Below are positions 37,045 through 45,686 of a DNA stretch of 64,000 nucleotides, one piece after another (the first letter of the stretch is position 1; every line of letters begins with the position of its first letter). The translations under genes and the position numbers were made by a program. Below the pieces are notes generated by a model, which ran no database searches, was not told where the DNA came from, and saw only the letters and a list, made by a program, of their open reading frames with translations. This DNA is from Carboxylicivirga marina (GTDB taxonomy: Bacteria > Bacteroidota > Bacteroidia > Bacteroidales > Marinilabiliaceae): positions 24,961 through 88,960 of the forward strand of contig NZ_JAENRR010000018.1 in the NCBI RefSeq assembly GCF_016612505.1, written 5' to 3'.

Positions 37045-39255
37045 ATGAAACACGTTAAAAAAAGGCATTATGTGCTAATAACACTGGCACTGATAATCTT
37101 CTTAGTCCTTTTCTTCCTTTCAAGTATCATTAAAAACTATGTAAACAAAAACAGTAAGGAACTGATTGGTCGCAAAGTTGAATTAGCTGATTTGAGCTTT
37201 AATTATTTCAGGGTGTCGCTTAGTGCAACTAACCTGATGGTATATGAAACCAATGAAACAGATACCTTTGCCGGCATACGAGAGCTGACTGTAAATTTTG
37301 ACCCTACTAAACTCATTAAAAACGAGTATTCGTTTTCAAGCATCTTAATCGACAGTTCTTTTATCAATATCATTAATGACGAAGATGGTTTTAATTTTAA
37401 CGATTTAATACCGGAGTCTGATTCATTGGAAGTTGAAGAAAACAATGAAGAGTCAGACACTCCTTTTCGTTTCTCCATTCACGACATTAAAATCCAACAT
37501 GGGCACGCCAGTTTCGATGACAAAACAGTAGATACGCAATTCAGGCTGGTCGATATTTCACTTGACCTGCCAAAAATCGCCTGGGACAGTGAATCATCCA
37601 GTGTCGGCATCAATTTTGAATTTGGAAAACAAGGCAATGTGAGTATACAGGCTGATGTTGACCAGATTAGAAACGAGTATGATATTGATTTCAAATTGAA
37701 CCAATTAGAGTTTGGCAACATCACCAACTATGCCAAAACGATGATTGATATTGGAGGTATCAAAGGTTATTTGAATGCCGATCTAAACTTTAAAGGAAGC
37801 CTGGTAAGAACGAATGAAATTAATATTAGTGGCCAAACCAGTATTGAGAACTTCAGCCTGTGGGATACAGCTGATAAGGAGGTTGTTAATCTGGAAAAAT
37901 TAAGTGTGGGCTTAACCTCGATTGACCTGGCCAACGAAAATTATCAATTATCACATATTGCGATAAATAAACCTACCATCACTGCAGAGTTGTATAAAGA
38001 CATGAGTAACATCGAGCGCCTATTGCTGCCTGTAACTGAAGTTGACAGCACCATACAAGCAGCACCAATTCAGGCAGAAGCAGATACCTCTGATCACCTA
38101 TTTTATTCGATTGATCATTTATCTGTTTCTGAGGGTGAAATTATTTTTGCCGATCACACGCTTTATCGCCCATTTCAATATGATATTAAAGAAATAAATG
38201 TCAATATCGACAATATTAATCCCCAAAATGAATCTGTTCCTGTTAATTTTTCAATGAACATGAATGACCAGGGAACAATGGATGGAACATCAGCCATAAA
38301 CATGATTAACCCGGCTATTTTCGAAATGGAAGCTCATGTCAAACGTCTTCGTCTTATGAGCTTTTCGCCTTATACTGAATACCACATTGCCAGGCCAATT
38401 ACTCAAGGTGATATCACCTACGACCTGAGCATTAATATGACGCCAACCCATATGGCTAACAATAATGATATTGTAATTAAGGAATTAGAAATAGGCAGTA
38501 AAACCCAGCATGAACCACAAGTTAAGGCTCCGGTGAAACTGGGCTTATATCTGATGAAGGATCCCAAGGATGTAATCACCATTCATATGCCAGTTGAAGG
38601 CAATCCTTCGAACCCGAATTTTAGTGTTCGAAAGCTGGTATGGAAAGCCTTCTCAAACCGGTTGGTGAAAGTAGCCGCCTCGCCATTTAATGCATTAGGT
38701 AATTTAGTTAGTACCAGACCTGAGGAATTGGAAAACATACCAATGCCATATGCACAAGATTCATTGTTGGCTGATCAAAAGCAGGTTTTGGATAAAATTG
38801 CACAAATCACCGAAAAGAAACCACAGCTCATTTTTTCATTTGAGCAACAAACTGATCCGGATGAAGAAAAAGCAAGCATGGCAATTAAAGCAGCGAAAAA
38901 AAGAATGTTAGCAGAAAAAATGCCCCTTAACACTGAACAGGATATAAGCAATTTTAATACAGCATTGGCTCAATTAGAAGATAATGATGCCGCATTTCTG
39001 GCATATATCTCTAAAAACATAAGCAATGCCGACACTATGGAATTGACTCAATCGTGTATTCAACTAATTGGAGAAGATGAACTCGATGATGAATTTCAGA
39101 AACTATTGCTCAATCGAAATGCTTTTCTTCGCTATTACCTCATTGAAGAAAAAGGTGTTGATTCGACGAGTATTGAAGTCAACACTGCTGACTTACGTAA
39201 TCTGCCAGAAGAATTACGAAGTTGCAATTATAAGGTGGAAGTATCTGTGAAGTAA
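37045..39255 (+). CDS. AsmA/DUF748-like membrane-anchored protein
   Basis: A 736-residue protein with a basic start and one membrane segment (about 9-29), then a long periplasmic beta-rich repeat region beginning ELIGRKVELADLSFNYFRVS, the AsmA-type N-domain. The C-terminal part (KVAASPFNALGNLV; EKKPQLIFSFEQQTDPDEEK) is the DUF748 pattern. Relatives are bridge-like proteins implicated in moving phospholipid between membranes. It is monocistronic and followed by a strong bidirectional terminator. Confidence 0.8.
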   Translation: MKHVKKRHYVLITLALIIFLVLFFLSSIIKNYVNKNSKELIGRKVELADLSFNYFRVSLSATNLMVYETNETDTFAGIRELTVNFDPTKLIKNEYSFSSILIDSSFINIINDEDGFNFNDLIPESDSLEVEENNEESDTPFRFSIHDIKIQHGHASFDDKTVDTQFRLVDISLDLPKIAWDSESSSVGINFEFGKQGNVSIQADVDQIRNEYDIDFKLNQLEFGNITNYAKTMIDIGGIKGYLNADLNFKGSLVRTNEINISGQTSIENFSLWDTADKEVVNLEKLSVGLTSIDLANENYQLSHIAINKPTITAELYKDMSNIERLLLPVTEVDSTIQAAPIQAEADTSDHLFYSIDHLSVSEGEIIFADHTLYRPFQYDIKEINVNIDNINPQNESVPVNFSMNMNDQGTMDGTSAINMINPAIFEMEAHVKRLRLMSFSPYTEYHIARPITQGDITYDLSINMTPTHMANNNDIVIKELEIGSKTQHEPQVKAPVKLGLYLMKDPKDVITIHMPVEGNPSNPNFSVRKLVWKAFSNRLVKVAASPFNALGNLVSTRPEELENIPMPYAQDSLLADQKQVLDKIAQITEKKPQLIFSFEQQTDPDEEKASMAIKAAKKRMLAEKMPLNTEQDISNFNTALAQLEDNDAAFLAYISKNISNADTMELTQSCIQLIGEDELDDEFQKLLLNRNAFLRYYLIEEKGVDSTSIEVNTADLRNLPEELRSCNYKVEVSVK

Positions 39256-39378
39256 TTAGCTAGTACAAACTATTTAATAGCAATTTTGCCCTAATTATTT
39301 TTTCTCTAAAGCCGTGATGGCCAAGGTAGATAGCGTATTAAACAAAAACGTTTATAACGCTATTGATTTACAACATAT

Positions 39379-39425
39379 AAAAGCCGCTAAAACAGTTCAT
39401 TCATGCTGTTTTAGCGGCTTTTTCA
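39379..39425. terminator. Bidirectional terminator between the AsmA-like gene and ssb
   Basis: Arms AAAGCCGCTAAAACAG and CTGTTTTAGCGGCTTT are perfect over 16 bp with a ten-base loop and T-run; it serves both convergent genes. Confidence 0.92.
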
Positions 39426-39436
39426 CATTCTTCAAC

Positions 39437-39778
39437 TCACTTTTTAAAATCAGGAAAAATCACATAACTGCTTAAAACTACTTCGGTAACATAGCGGGTC
39501 TGCTTATCTTTATCTTCGTATTGTCGATGAGTTAATCGTCCTTCAATGGCTACTTCATTACCTTTCTGAAGGTATTTTTGTGCTATCTCAGCCTGCTTGC
39601 CCCAAGCGATAATATTGTGCCATTGCGTTTCTGTTCGTTCCTGCCCGTTAGCTCCAATAAAACTCTCATTGGTAGCTAATGTGAATTTTGCCAACTTACG
39701 TCCATTATCGAATGCTTTTACTTCAGGATCCATTCCTAAGTTTCCTACTAACTGTACTCTGTTCCTTAAATTTGCCAT
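39437..39778 (-). CDS. ssb: Single-stranded DNA-binding protein without acidic tail
   Basis: A 113-residue OB-fold protein with the standard blocks (MANLRNRVQLVGNLGMDPEV, KFTLATNESFIG, TQWHNIIAWGKQAE, GNEVAIEGRLTHRQYEDKDK). It ends at the last strand (YVIFPDFKK) and lacks the acidic DDDIPF-type tail by which SSB recruits repair proteins. It is therefore probably an accessory SSB paralogue, not the replication SSB. A zinc-ribbon gene is divergent across a 170-base gap. Confidence 0.88.
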   Translation of the reverse strand: MANLRNRVQLVGNLGMDPEVKAFDNGRKLAKFTLATNESFIGANGQERTETQWHNIIAWGKQAEIAQKYLQKGNEVAIEGRLTHRQYEDKDKQTRYVTEVVLSSYVIFPDFKK

Positions 39779-39949
39779 GACTCATAATTTTTAAATGAAT
39801 AATAAATTGATGAAGCAAAGATGAAAGCATCTGCAAATTGAAGGCGGTTAATAATTGCTTAAAGTTGTTTATGTTTCGTTTAAAACCGCTTGTAATTACT
39901 TTAAAACGTTTATATATTTACATATCTGACACTTACAAAACCAACCCCA

Positions 39950-40306
39950 ATGTCTGAAAAAAGATTATGCCCGGTATGTAATGACCCGATAATAGGTCGA
40001 ATAGATAAAAAGTTCTGCTCCGACCAATGCCGAAATAGTTTTAATAACCGAAGGTACAGCAGCGAAAACCTGCTGGTTCAAAAGGTGAATCGCACATTAA
40101 AAAAGAACTATAGTATTCTACAATCGTTAAACCAATCGGGTAAAACCAAAGTAAAACGCTCTAAGTTACTTCAGGAAGGTTTTGACTTTAATTATTTCAC
40201 TAGTATTTACACCACTCAAAAAGGTGCCAGCTATCATTTATGCTACGATCAAGGTTATTTATCCTTAAGTGACGAACTATTTTTACTAATTCACTGGGAA
40301 GGGTAA
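39950..40306 (+). CDS. Small zinc-ribbon protein of unknown function
   Basis: A 118-residue protein. The N-terminus RLCPVCNDPIIGRIDKKFCSDQCRNSFNNRR forms a four-cysteine zinc knuckle (C7, C10, C23, C27) of the DNA-repair/zf type that recognises nucleic acid. The remaining 85 residues are helical then beta, without a known domain. It is conserved-looking, divergent from ssb, and could act on nucleic acid; this last point is inference. Confidence 0.7.
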   Translation: MSEKRLCPVCNDPIIGRIDKKFCSDQCRNSFNNRRYSSENLLVQKVNRTLKKNYSILQSLNQSGKTKVKRSKLLQEGFDFNYFTSIYTTQKGASYHLCYDQGYLSLSDELFLLIHWEG

Positions 40307-40413
40307 AAAAAACAACAATCAATAAATTATCAATAAGAAGTTGTTTATGAATCCCTTGCCAACCGAGTTCTTGACGTGCCATTATTAACTCATAAACTAT
40401 TCCTGAAAAATGG

Positions 40414-40443
40414 TTTGATTTAATGATTATTCTCCTATTTTTG
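40414..40443 (+). promoter_or_regulatory. Bacteroidota-type promoter for tRNA-Trp
   Basis: TTTG (40414) and TATTTTTG (40436) are separated by 18 bases, an excellent match to the phylum consensus. The tRNA starts 34 bases after the -7 box. Confidence 0.85.
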
Positions 40444-40476
40444 CATCCGCATTAACATCGGAAATGCAACAAAACA

Positions 40477-40551
40477 CACGGGTGTAGCTCAGTTGGTAGA
40501 GCACTGGTCTCCAAAACCAGGTGTCGGGAGTTCGAGCCTCTCCTCCCGTGC
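40477..40551 (+). tRNA. tRNA-Trp (CCA)
   Basis: D-arm GCTCAGTTGGTAGAGC, anticodon stem CTGGT/ACCAG around CTCCAAA (anticodon CCA), T-arm GGGAGTTCGAGCCTCTCC (imperfect) and acceptor stem CACGGG/CCCGTG. No other tryptophan tRNA is seen in the window. Confidence 0.93.
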
Positions 40552-40556
40552 GTATT

Positions 40557-40585
40557 AATCCTGACTTCGGTCGGGATTTTTTTGT
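40557..40585 (+). terminator. Terminator after tRNA-Trp
   Basis: Arms AATCCTGAC and GTCGGGATT around a TTCG tetraloop followed by seven T. Confidence 0.9.
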
Positions 40586-40642
40586 TTATTGTCATATGAA
40601 CTATATCAATCGAAATAAGTTCATATATTTGAAATCCATCAC

Positions 40643-40730
40643 GGAGAGGTGACAGAGTGGCCGATTGTGCACGCCTGGAAAGCGTGTGTACACCGCAAGT
40701 GTACCGGGAGTTCGAATCTCCCTCTCTCCG
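40643..40730 (+). tRNA. tRNA-Ser (GGA)
   Basis: Class II tRNA: acceptor GGAGAGG/TCTCTCC, anticodon stem CACGC/GCGTG around CTGGAAA (anticodon GGA), long variable arm GTACACCGCAAGTGTAC, T-arm GGGAGTTCGAATCTCCC. An open frame called across it is an artefact. Confidence 0.95.
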
Positions 40731-40738
40731 CAGCTTAC

Positions 40739-40768
40739 AGAAGGTTGACAGACGTCAACCTTTTTTTT
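40739..40768 (+). terminator. Terminator after tRNA-Ser
   Basis: Arms AGGTTGAC and GTCAACCT with a short loop and eight T. Confidence 0.9.
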
Positions 40769-40959
40769 ATAGTTGCACTTTGATTAATCATCACTCAGTT
40801 AAGCGTGAAAAAATCAGCCGGATTATCGTTAATGAAACTGCAATTCATTATTTAGAAGCTGTTTAAATTTTGTTTTTGTGAATTATTTTGAATGAATTAA
40901 GTTCTCAGATGAGACAAAATTGATGCGAATAGCATCGCTATTTAAAGAAATTTAGCTGA

Positions 40960-41017
40960 AATATGAGGGCTTAAATCGTCAAAATAAACCGAAGGATAAA
41001 ACTTAAACAGTTTCTTA
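40960..41017. repeat. Left direct repeat flanking the SNF2 gene
   Basis: This 58-bp stretch (starts AATATGAGGGCTTAAATCG) is about 83 percent identical to 43861-43918. The two lie in the same direction, one just before and one just after the SNF2 gene. The region left of it (40860-40960) is AT-rich and also repeat-like. Confidence 0.75.
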
Positions 41018-41073
41018 TATTTACAAGAAATTTCCTAAAGCTTCTAAAAGATAATATTCATTAAACACACATC

Positions 41074-43818
41074 ATGATTACTAAGGTCCTGAAAGTTGCC
41101 ATTAAGAATAAGATAGACGAACTACAATCAAACGTTAACAACAAAGAACAAAACGATGCTTTTGAGCTCTTTAACAATGGGGCAGTTACACCATTAAGCC
41201 AATCTATCGAGTATTTTGATTATCATATTGAGGGAGTAGATGAACCCATTGCCATTTGTTTTGAAGCAGTATATGATGGCGAAAATAAAGTAATTGATTT
41301 TGTGATATCCTGCCAATCAGAAGAATGGGATTCATATAGCTATGCCTGTTTATTACAAACCAAGGAATTGTTGTCTGCCAATCAAGGTAGTATTGAGCAT
41401 AAAAAATACAGCCGTGAAGGAATGATTAGAAGGGTTTTGGCAGAACGTCAGCAAAAAGCTAAGCGTGCTGAATACAGAATTAAATGGGCAGATAACATTT
41501 ATGGCGACCATGTGTTAACCAATGAAAATGGGGTTAAGTATAGCATTTTTTTGCGCGACTTTGATAACGAAATAGGCTATAGTAACAGTAAAGACTCAGA
41601 GGTGAATAAACTGGGCACTACAAAGCACATCATGTATGCCTTTGAAATGATTAAAACAAACAAAAGCCTGTATCGCCGCTTACGTAAAACATGTCCTTTT
41701 ATTGAAGTGTACCTCGACCCACTGAACGACTATCGTGTTAGCTGGTTTTATCCAAACGAGATGTCGAACGACCTGAGTGATTTATTGAATAAATATTTTA
41801 ATTCAAACCAGGTTGTTGAGGATGATCAAATACTGGAACTGCACCATTTTTTTATTGAAGCTGAAGCTTTTGACAATATTGTTATTCGACCTGAAGTAAA
41901 GGAGAAATACAACAACACACTTGAAAGCAGAGCTTTAAAAGCAGTTGCACAAAACTACCAACCTGATTTTTCTTCCATAAACGCCACTTTATACGATTAT
42001 CAACAAGATGGTATTGTATTTGCCGCATGCCGAAAGCATGCCATAATAGCTGATGAAATGGGTCTCGGTAAAACCATTCAGGCAATTGGAACAGCGGCAT
42101 TAAAAAAAGACCTGTTTGGTTTCGAGAAGACCTTAGTGGTTTGTCCCGCATCGTTAAAGACACAATGGAAGAGTGAAATAGAAAAATTCACTGAGCTGGA
42201 TGCTGAAATTGTATCTGGCACACCCGATGAACGTGCGCTTCAATACAAAACCAGTACGGCCTATTTTATGATCGTTAATTATGAGATGGTGCTGCGCGAT
42301 CAACTGGCGATTAATCATGCACAGATCGACTTCATGATACTGGATGAAGCACAAAAGGTTAAAAATTACGCCACTAAAACGGCTTCAGCCATCAAAAACA
42401 TTAGCCGAAAACACGTGCTTATTATAACCGGTACGCCAATCGAAAACAAATTGATCGATCTCTTCTCACTGATGTCAATTCTTGATCCTCATCTGCTAGG
42501 ACCTCTGTGGGAATTTTCTTACCAACATTGTCTGTTCGATAATTTTAAACCCAACAAAATAAATGCGTATTACAACCTATCGCAACTTAAGGAACGACTA
42601 AAACCGGTTTTACTTCGCCGTGAAAAAAGAAAGGTTCTTGAGCAATTACCAAACATACAGCAACAAGATATTCCAGTTCGAATGACTCCCTTGCAGGCTG
42701 ACTATCATGCCTCATATGCAAGTGGTATTGGACAGATAACCCGTAAAAAGTTTCTTACACAATTTGATTTACAACGCCTGTCGCAGCTCTTAACAGCCAT
42801 GCGCATGGTGTGTAACTCCTCTTACCTGGTTGATGAAAATACATTTGAGTCACCCAAACTGGAAGAACTCAAATATATCCTGCTCGAAAAACTGGATTTG
42901 GCCAACCAGAATAAGAAGGTGATTATTTTCTCGGAATGGGTGAAGATGCACAAACTGATGGGGAAAATGCTGCTCGAGAACAACATCGGTTTCAGTGAGT
43001 TAAATGGCAGTGTCCCGTCTAATAAACGAGGTGAACTCATCAAGAAATTCGAATCCGATGATAAGTGCAAAGTATTTCTGTCGACCGAAGCTGGAGGTGC
43101 AGGCCTTAACCTGCAAGTAGCCGATATATTAATAAATTTTGAACTCCCCTGGAATCCGGCCAAAAAGAATCAACGCATTGGTCGTATTGATCGCCTGGGA
43201 CAGAAAAGTGATAAGCTATCGATCTTCAACCTGATAACAGTTGATTCTATCGAGCAAAATATAGCTTTAGGCTTATTGGTAAAGCAAAACTTATTTGACA
43301 ATGTCTTAAATGAAGGGTTTAATAACGATTTTGTTGATTTTACCGAGAAGGGACGAGGGCAATTTCTGGAACAGATGAAAGAGCTGGCCGGAGCCTTTGA
43401 AGAAGCGCAGCAGGATGTTGTGGAGCCAGAAGTGAAGCCAGACGAAAAAAGCCCTGAATATACGCTCGACGAATTCAAGAAGGAACACGAAGATGAGTAC
43501 CTGGTACCATTTGAAGAAGATGACTCAGAATACAAACAGCCACAACTACCTTTTGATGAAGGGGATGATAAACAGGCTGTAATAAACAAGACCGGGGAAC
43601 CCGAAACTGAGGATAAACCATCTACTGAAGATGCCACCGTTGAAACACAAAAAGTAGCAGCGCAGCAAATGGAAGATGTTTTAAACAATGGCATGCAGTT
43701 TTTATCGGGTTTAATGAAAATGGCAACCGGTAAGGATGTTGGTATCGAAGAGCAGAAAATTGAAGTAGACCAGGAAACAGGCGAAGTAACAATGAAGTTT
43801 AAAATGCCAAAGTTTTAA
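41074..43818 (+). CDS. SNF2-family DNA translocase/helicase
   Basis: A 914-residue SF2 ATPase that would remodel or translocate on DNA. The N-terminal ~310 residues have no recognised domain. The helicase core has motif I IIADEMGLGKTIQAIG (about 326-341), the Walker B DEAQ in ILDEAQKVKN (about 423), and a second lobe ending GGAGLNLQVADILINFELPW and QRIGRIDRLGQKSDK (about 700). The last ~150 residues are strongly acidic, then a short helix. It resembles RapA/HepA-type proteins. It is flanked by direct repeats and precedes a type I restriction-modification set; a defence link is plausible but unproven. Confidence 0.88.
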   Translation: MITKVLKVAIKNKIDELQSNVNNKEQNDAFELFNNGAVTPLSQSIEYFDYHIEGVDEPIAICFEAVYDGENKVIDFVISCQSEEWDSYSYACLLQTKELLSANQGSIEHKKYSREGMIRRVLAERQQKAKRAEYRIKWADNIYGDHVLTNENGVKYSIFLRDFDNEIGYSNSKDSEVNKLGTTKHIMYAFEMIKTNKSLYRRLRKTCPFIEVYLDPLNDYRVSWFYPNEMSNDLSDLLNKYFNSNQVVEDDQILELHHFFIEAEAFDNIVIRPEVKEKYNNTLESRALKAVAQNYQPDFSSINATLYDYQQDGIVFAACRKHAIIADEMGLGKTIQAIGTAALKKDLFGFEKTLVVCPASLKTQWKSEIEKFTELDAEIVSGTPDERALQYKTSTAYFMIVNYEMVLRDQLAINHAQIDFMILDEAQKVKNYATKTASAIKNISRKHVLIITGTPIENKLIDLFSLMSILDPHLLGPLWEFSYQHCLFDNFKPNKINAYYNLSQLKERLKPVLLRREKRKVLEQLPNIQQQDIPVRMTPLQADYHASYASGIGQITRKKFLTQFDLQRLSQLLTAMRMVCNSSYLVDENTFESPKLEELKYILLEKLDLANQNKKVIIFSEWVKMHKLMGKMLLENNIGFSELNGSVPSNKRGELIKKFESDDKCKVFLSTEAGGAGLNLQVADILINFELPWNPAKKNQRIGRIDRLGQKSDKLSIFNLITVDSIEQNIALGLLVKQNLFDNVLNEGFNNDFVDFTEKGRGQFLEQMKELAGAFEEAQQDVVEPEVKPDEKSPEYTLDEFKKEHEDEYLVPFEEDDSEYKQPQLPFDEGDDKQAVINKTGEPETEDKPSTEDATVETQKVAAQQMEDVLNNGMQFLSGLMKMATGKDVGIEEQKIEVDQETGEVTMKFKMPKF

Positions 43819-43860
43819 CAGCAGACAATGTGATGTAAGTATATGGTATGATTTTAATAC

Positions 43861-43918
43861 AATATAAGGGCTTACGTCGCCAGAATAAACCCAAGGATAA
43901 AACATAAACATTTTCTAA
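43861..43918. repeat. Right direct repeat flanking the SNF2 gene
   Basis: Partner of 40960-41017 (starts AATATAAGGGCTTACGTCG), 43 bases after the SNF2 stop codon. About ten differences in 58 bases. Confidence 0.75.
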
Positions 43919-43961
43919 GTCACAGAGTTTATCAATCAAAGCGAAAATAACTCTGTGACTT
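43917..43961. repeat. Perfect 13-bp inverted repeat
   Basis: AAGTCACAGAGTT and AACTCTGTGACTT, 19 bases apart, overlap the end of the right direct repeat. No T-run follows, so it is probably a dispersed palindrome and not a terminator. Confidence 0.6.
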
Positions 43962-44074
43962 TGTGTCTCTGCGTTTATTCTTCTATTATCTGCAATTACC
44001 AACATTCATTATTTTTCAATATAAGCAAAGCCTCATCCCCAAAATAATCCTATTTTCGCAGGACTATAGCAGGC

Positions 44075-44116
44075 CTATTATCTGACAGTCTATGGTCTAT
44101 TCATCTAACAGTCTAT
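44075..44116 (+). promoter_or_regulatory. Tandem direct repeat just before hsdM
   Basis: Two copies of CTATT(C)ATCT(G/A)ACAGTCTAT, about 22 bases apart, end five bases before the hsdM start codon. The spacing of about two helical turns and the position would suit a regulator site; alternatively it is a fragment of a dispersed repeat. Confidence 0.45.
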
Positions 44117-44120
44117 ATCA

Positions 44121-45686
44121 ATGATTACAGGAGAATTAAAATCGCAAGTTGATAAAATATGGGAAGCCTTCTGGACAGGTGGCGTTTCCAACCCACTAAC
44201 CGTAATTGAGCAGTTTACCTTTTTGTTGTTTATCCGCCGATTGGATGAGAAACAGCGACTGGACGAAAAGAAAGCCAGCATAGCCGGTATTCCTCTCCAA
44301 AATGCCGTATTTACCCCAGCGCAAGAAGCCATACGCTGGAACAGCTTTAAGCACAAAGATGCCGAGAGCATGTTTGCCTTGTTTACCTCCCATCAAGCGG
44401 GTGGTGTAAATGTGTTTGACCACATGAAACAGGTGGGCGAAGCAGGTGGTGTGTTTGCCGAGTACATGAAAGGCGCCACCTTTATGATACCAACACCACG
44501 ATTGCTGGATATGGTGGTGCAGATGATTGACAAGATTCAGATGGACGACCGCGATACCAAGGGCGACCTCTACGAATACCTGCTGAGCAAGATAGCCACA
44601 GCAGGCACCAACGGACAGTTTCGCACGCCGCGCCACATTATTAAAATGATGGTGGACATGGTGCAGCCTCACAAGGAAGAGCTGATATGCGACCCCAGCT
44701 GTGGCAGCGCCGGCTTTTTGGTGGCCGCAGGCGAGTATTTCCATGAGAAGCACAAGGAGTGGTTTCACGAGCGTGACTTTCGTGAGCACTATAACACACG
44801 CATGTTTTCGGGCATTGAATTTGACCCCACCATGTTGCGCATTGGTGCCATGAACCTGCAACTACATGGCATTGAAACGCCAACGCTTATTGGTAAAGAT
44901 GCCCTGAGTGAAAGCAACAGCGAACTACGCGAGCAATATTCTCTCATACTGGCCAACCCACCCTTTAAAGGCAGCCTCGATTACGATGCCGTGGACGATG
45001 CCATCTTAAAAACCGTCAAAACCAAAAAGACCGAACTGCTGTTTTTAGGCCTCATGCTGCGCATGCTAAAAACCGGTGGCCGCTGTGCCGTGATTATACC
45101 CGATGGCGTACTCTTTGGCAGCTCCAAAGCCCACAAACAGATACGACAAGAGATTATTGAAAACCATAAGCTCAATGCCGTAATAAGCATGCCAAGTGGG
45201 GTGTTTAAACCCTATGCAGGCGTTAGCACGGCAGTGTTATTCTTTACCAAAACCGGTACAGGTGGCACCGATAAGGTATGGTTTTACGACATGCAGGCCG
45301 ATGGTTTTTCATTAGATGATAAACGCACTGCACTGACCAATGGCGAATCCTCCACCGGGGGAGGTGCCCAAAGGGCGGAGGGGGAACACGCCAAAAACAA
45401 CATCCCCGACATCATCACACGCTACCACTCCCTTTCCCCTTCAGGGGCAGATGCCGAAGGCAGAGGGGCTACCGAAGCCAAGCGCCAACGTACCGAACAA
45501 TCCTTCCTCGTACCATTCTCCGAAATTAAAGCCAATGACTGGGACCTGAGCATTAACCGCTACAAAGAAATTGTGTACGAAGAGGTCGAATACGATGCAC
45601 CCGAAACCATTATAGCTGATATTAAAGACTTGGATAAGGAACGTGCCGAGGCACTTAAAGTATTGGAAGGGCTGTTATATGAGTAA
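44121..45686 (+). CDS. hsdM: Type I restriction-modification DNA methyltransferase (M subunit)
   Basis: Makes N6-methyladenine with S-adenosylmethionine, as part of the HsdM2S or R2M2S complex. The 521-residue protein has an N-terminal helical domain (WEAFWTGGVSNPLTVIEQFTFLL), the SAM-binding motif DPSCGSAGFLVAAGEYF (about 190), the catalytic NPPF in LILANPPFKGS (about 276) and the GRCAVIIPDGVLFGS block. Two in-frame inserts rich in Gly, Ala and Ser occur at about residues 410-421 and 437-449, encoded by GC-rich palindromes (45348-45385 and 45428-45468) and absent from the family pattern. It overlaps hsdS by 8 bases. Confidence 0.94.
   Translation: MITGELKSQVDKIWEAFWTGGVSNPLTVIEQFTFLLFIRRLDEKQRLDEKKASIAGIPLQNAVFTPAQEAIRWNSFKHKDAESMFALFTSHQAGGVNVFDHMKQVGEAGGVFAEYMKGATFMIPTPRLLDMVVQMIDKIQMDDRDTKGDLYEYLLSKIATAGTNGQFRTPRHIIKMMVDMVQPHKEELICDPSCGSAGFLVAAGEYFHEKHKEWFHERDFREHYNTRMFSGIEFDPTMLRIGAMNLQLHGIETPTLIGKDALSESNSELREQYSLILANPPFKGSLDYDAVDDAILKTVKTKKTELLFLGLMLRMLKTGGRCAVIIPDGVLFGSSKAHKQIRQEIIENHKLNAVISMPSGVFKPYAGVSTAVLFFTKTGTGGTDKVWFYDMQADGFSLDDKRTALTNGESSTGGGAQRAEGEHAKNNIPDIITRYHSLSPSGADAEGRGATEAKRQRTEQSFLVPFSEIKANDWDLSINRYKEIVYEEVEYDAPETIIADIKDLDKERAEALKVLEGLLYE
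45348..45385. repeat. In-frame GC-rich palindromic element 1 in hsdM
   Basis: CCTCCACCGGGGGAGG and GCCCAAAGGGC form two adjacent hairpins followed by GGAGGGGG. The element adds about 13 codons (SSTGGGAQRAEGE) without breaking the hsdM frame. Confidence 0.8.
45428..45468. repeat. In-frame GC-rich palindromic element 2 in hsdM
   Basis: Same architecture as element 1: CCCCTTCAGGGG, then TGCCGAAGGCA, then GAGGGG. It adds about 13-14 codons (SPSGADAEGRGAT) in the same frame, 42 bases after element 1. Confidence 0.8.

Noticed and set aside
40657..40866. 69-codon open frame across tRNA-Ser
   Set aside because: Its first half is the tRNA-Ser sequence and its middle is the tRNA terminator, so it is not a protein gene.
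41074..43818. SNF2 gene as part of a DISARM or BREX system
   Set aside because: The marker genes (drmA/drmB, pglZ, brxL) are absent, and the methyltransferase is an ordinary HsdM with an HsdS.
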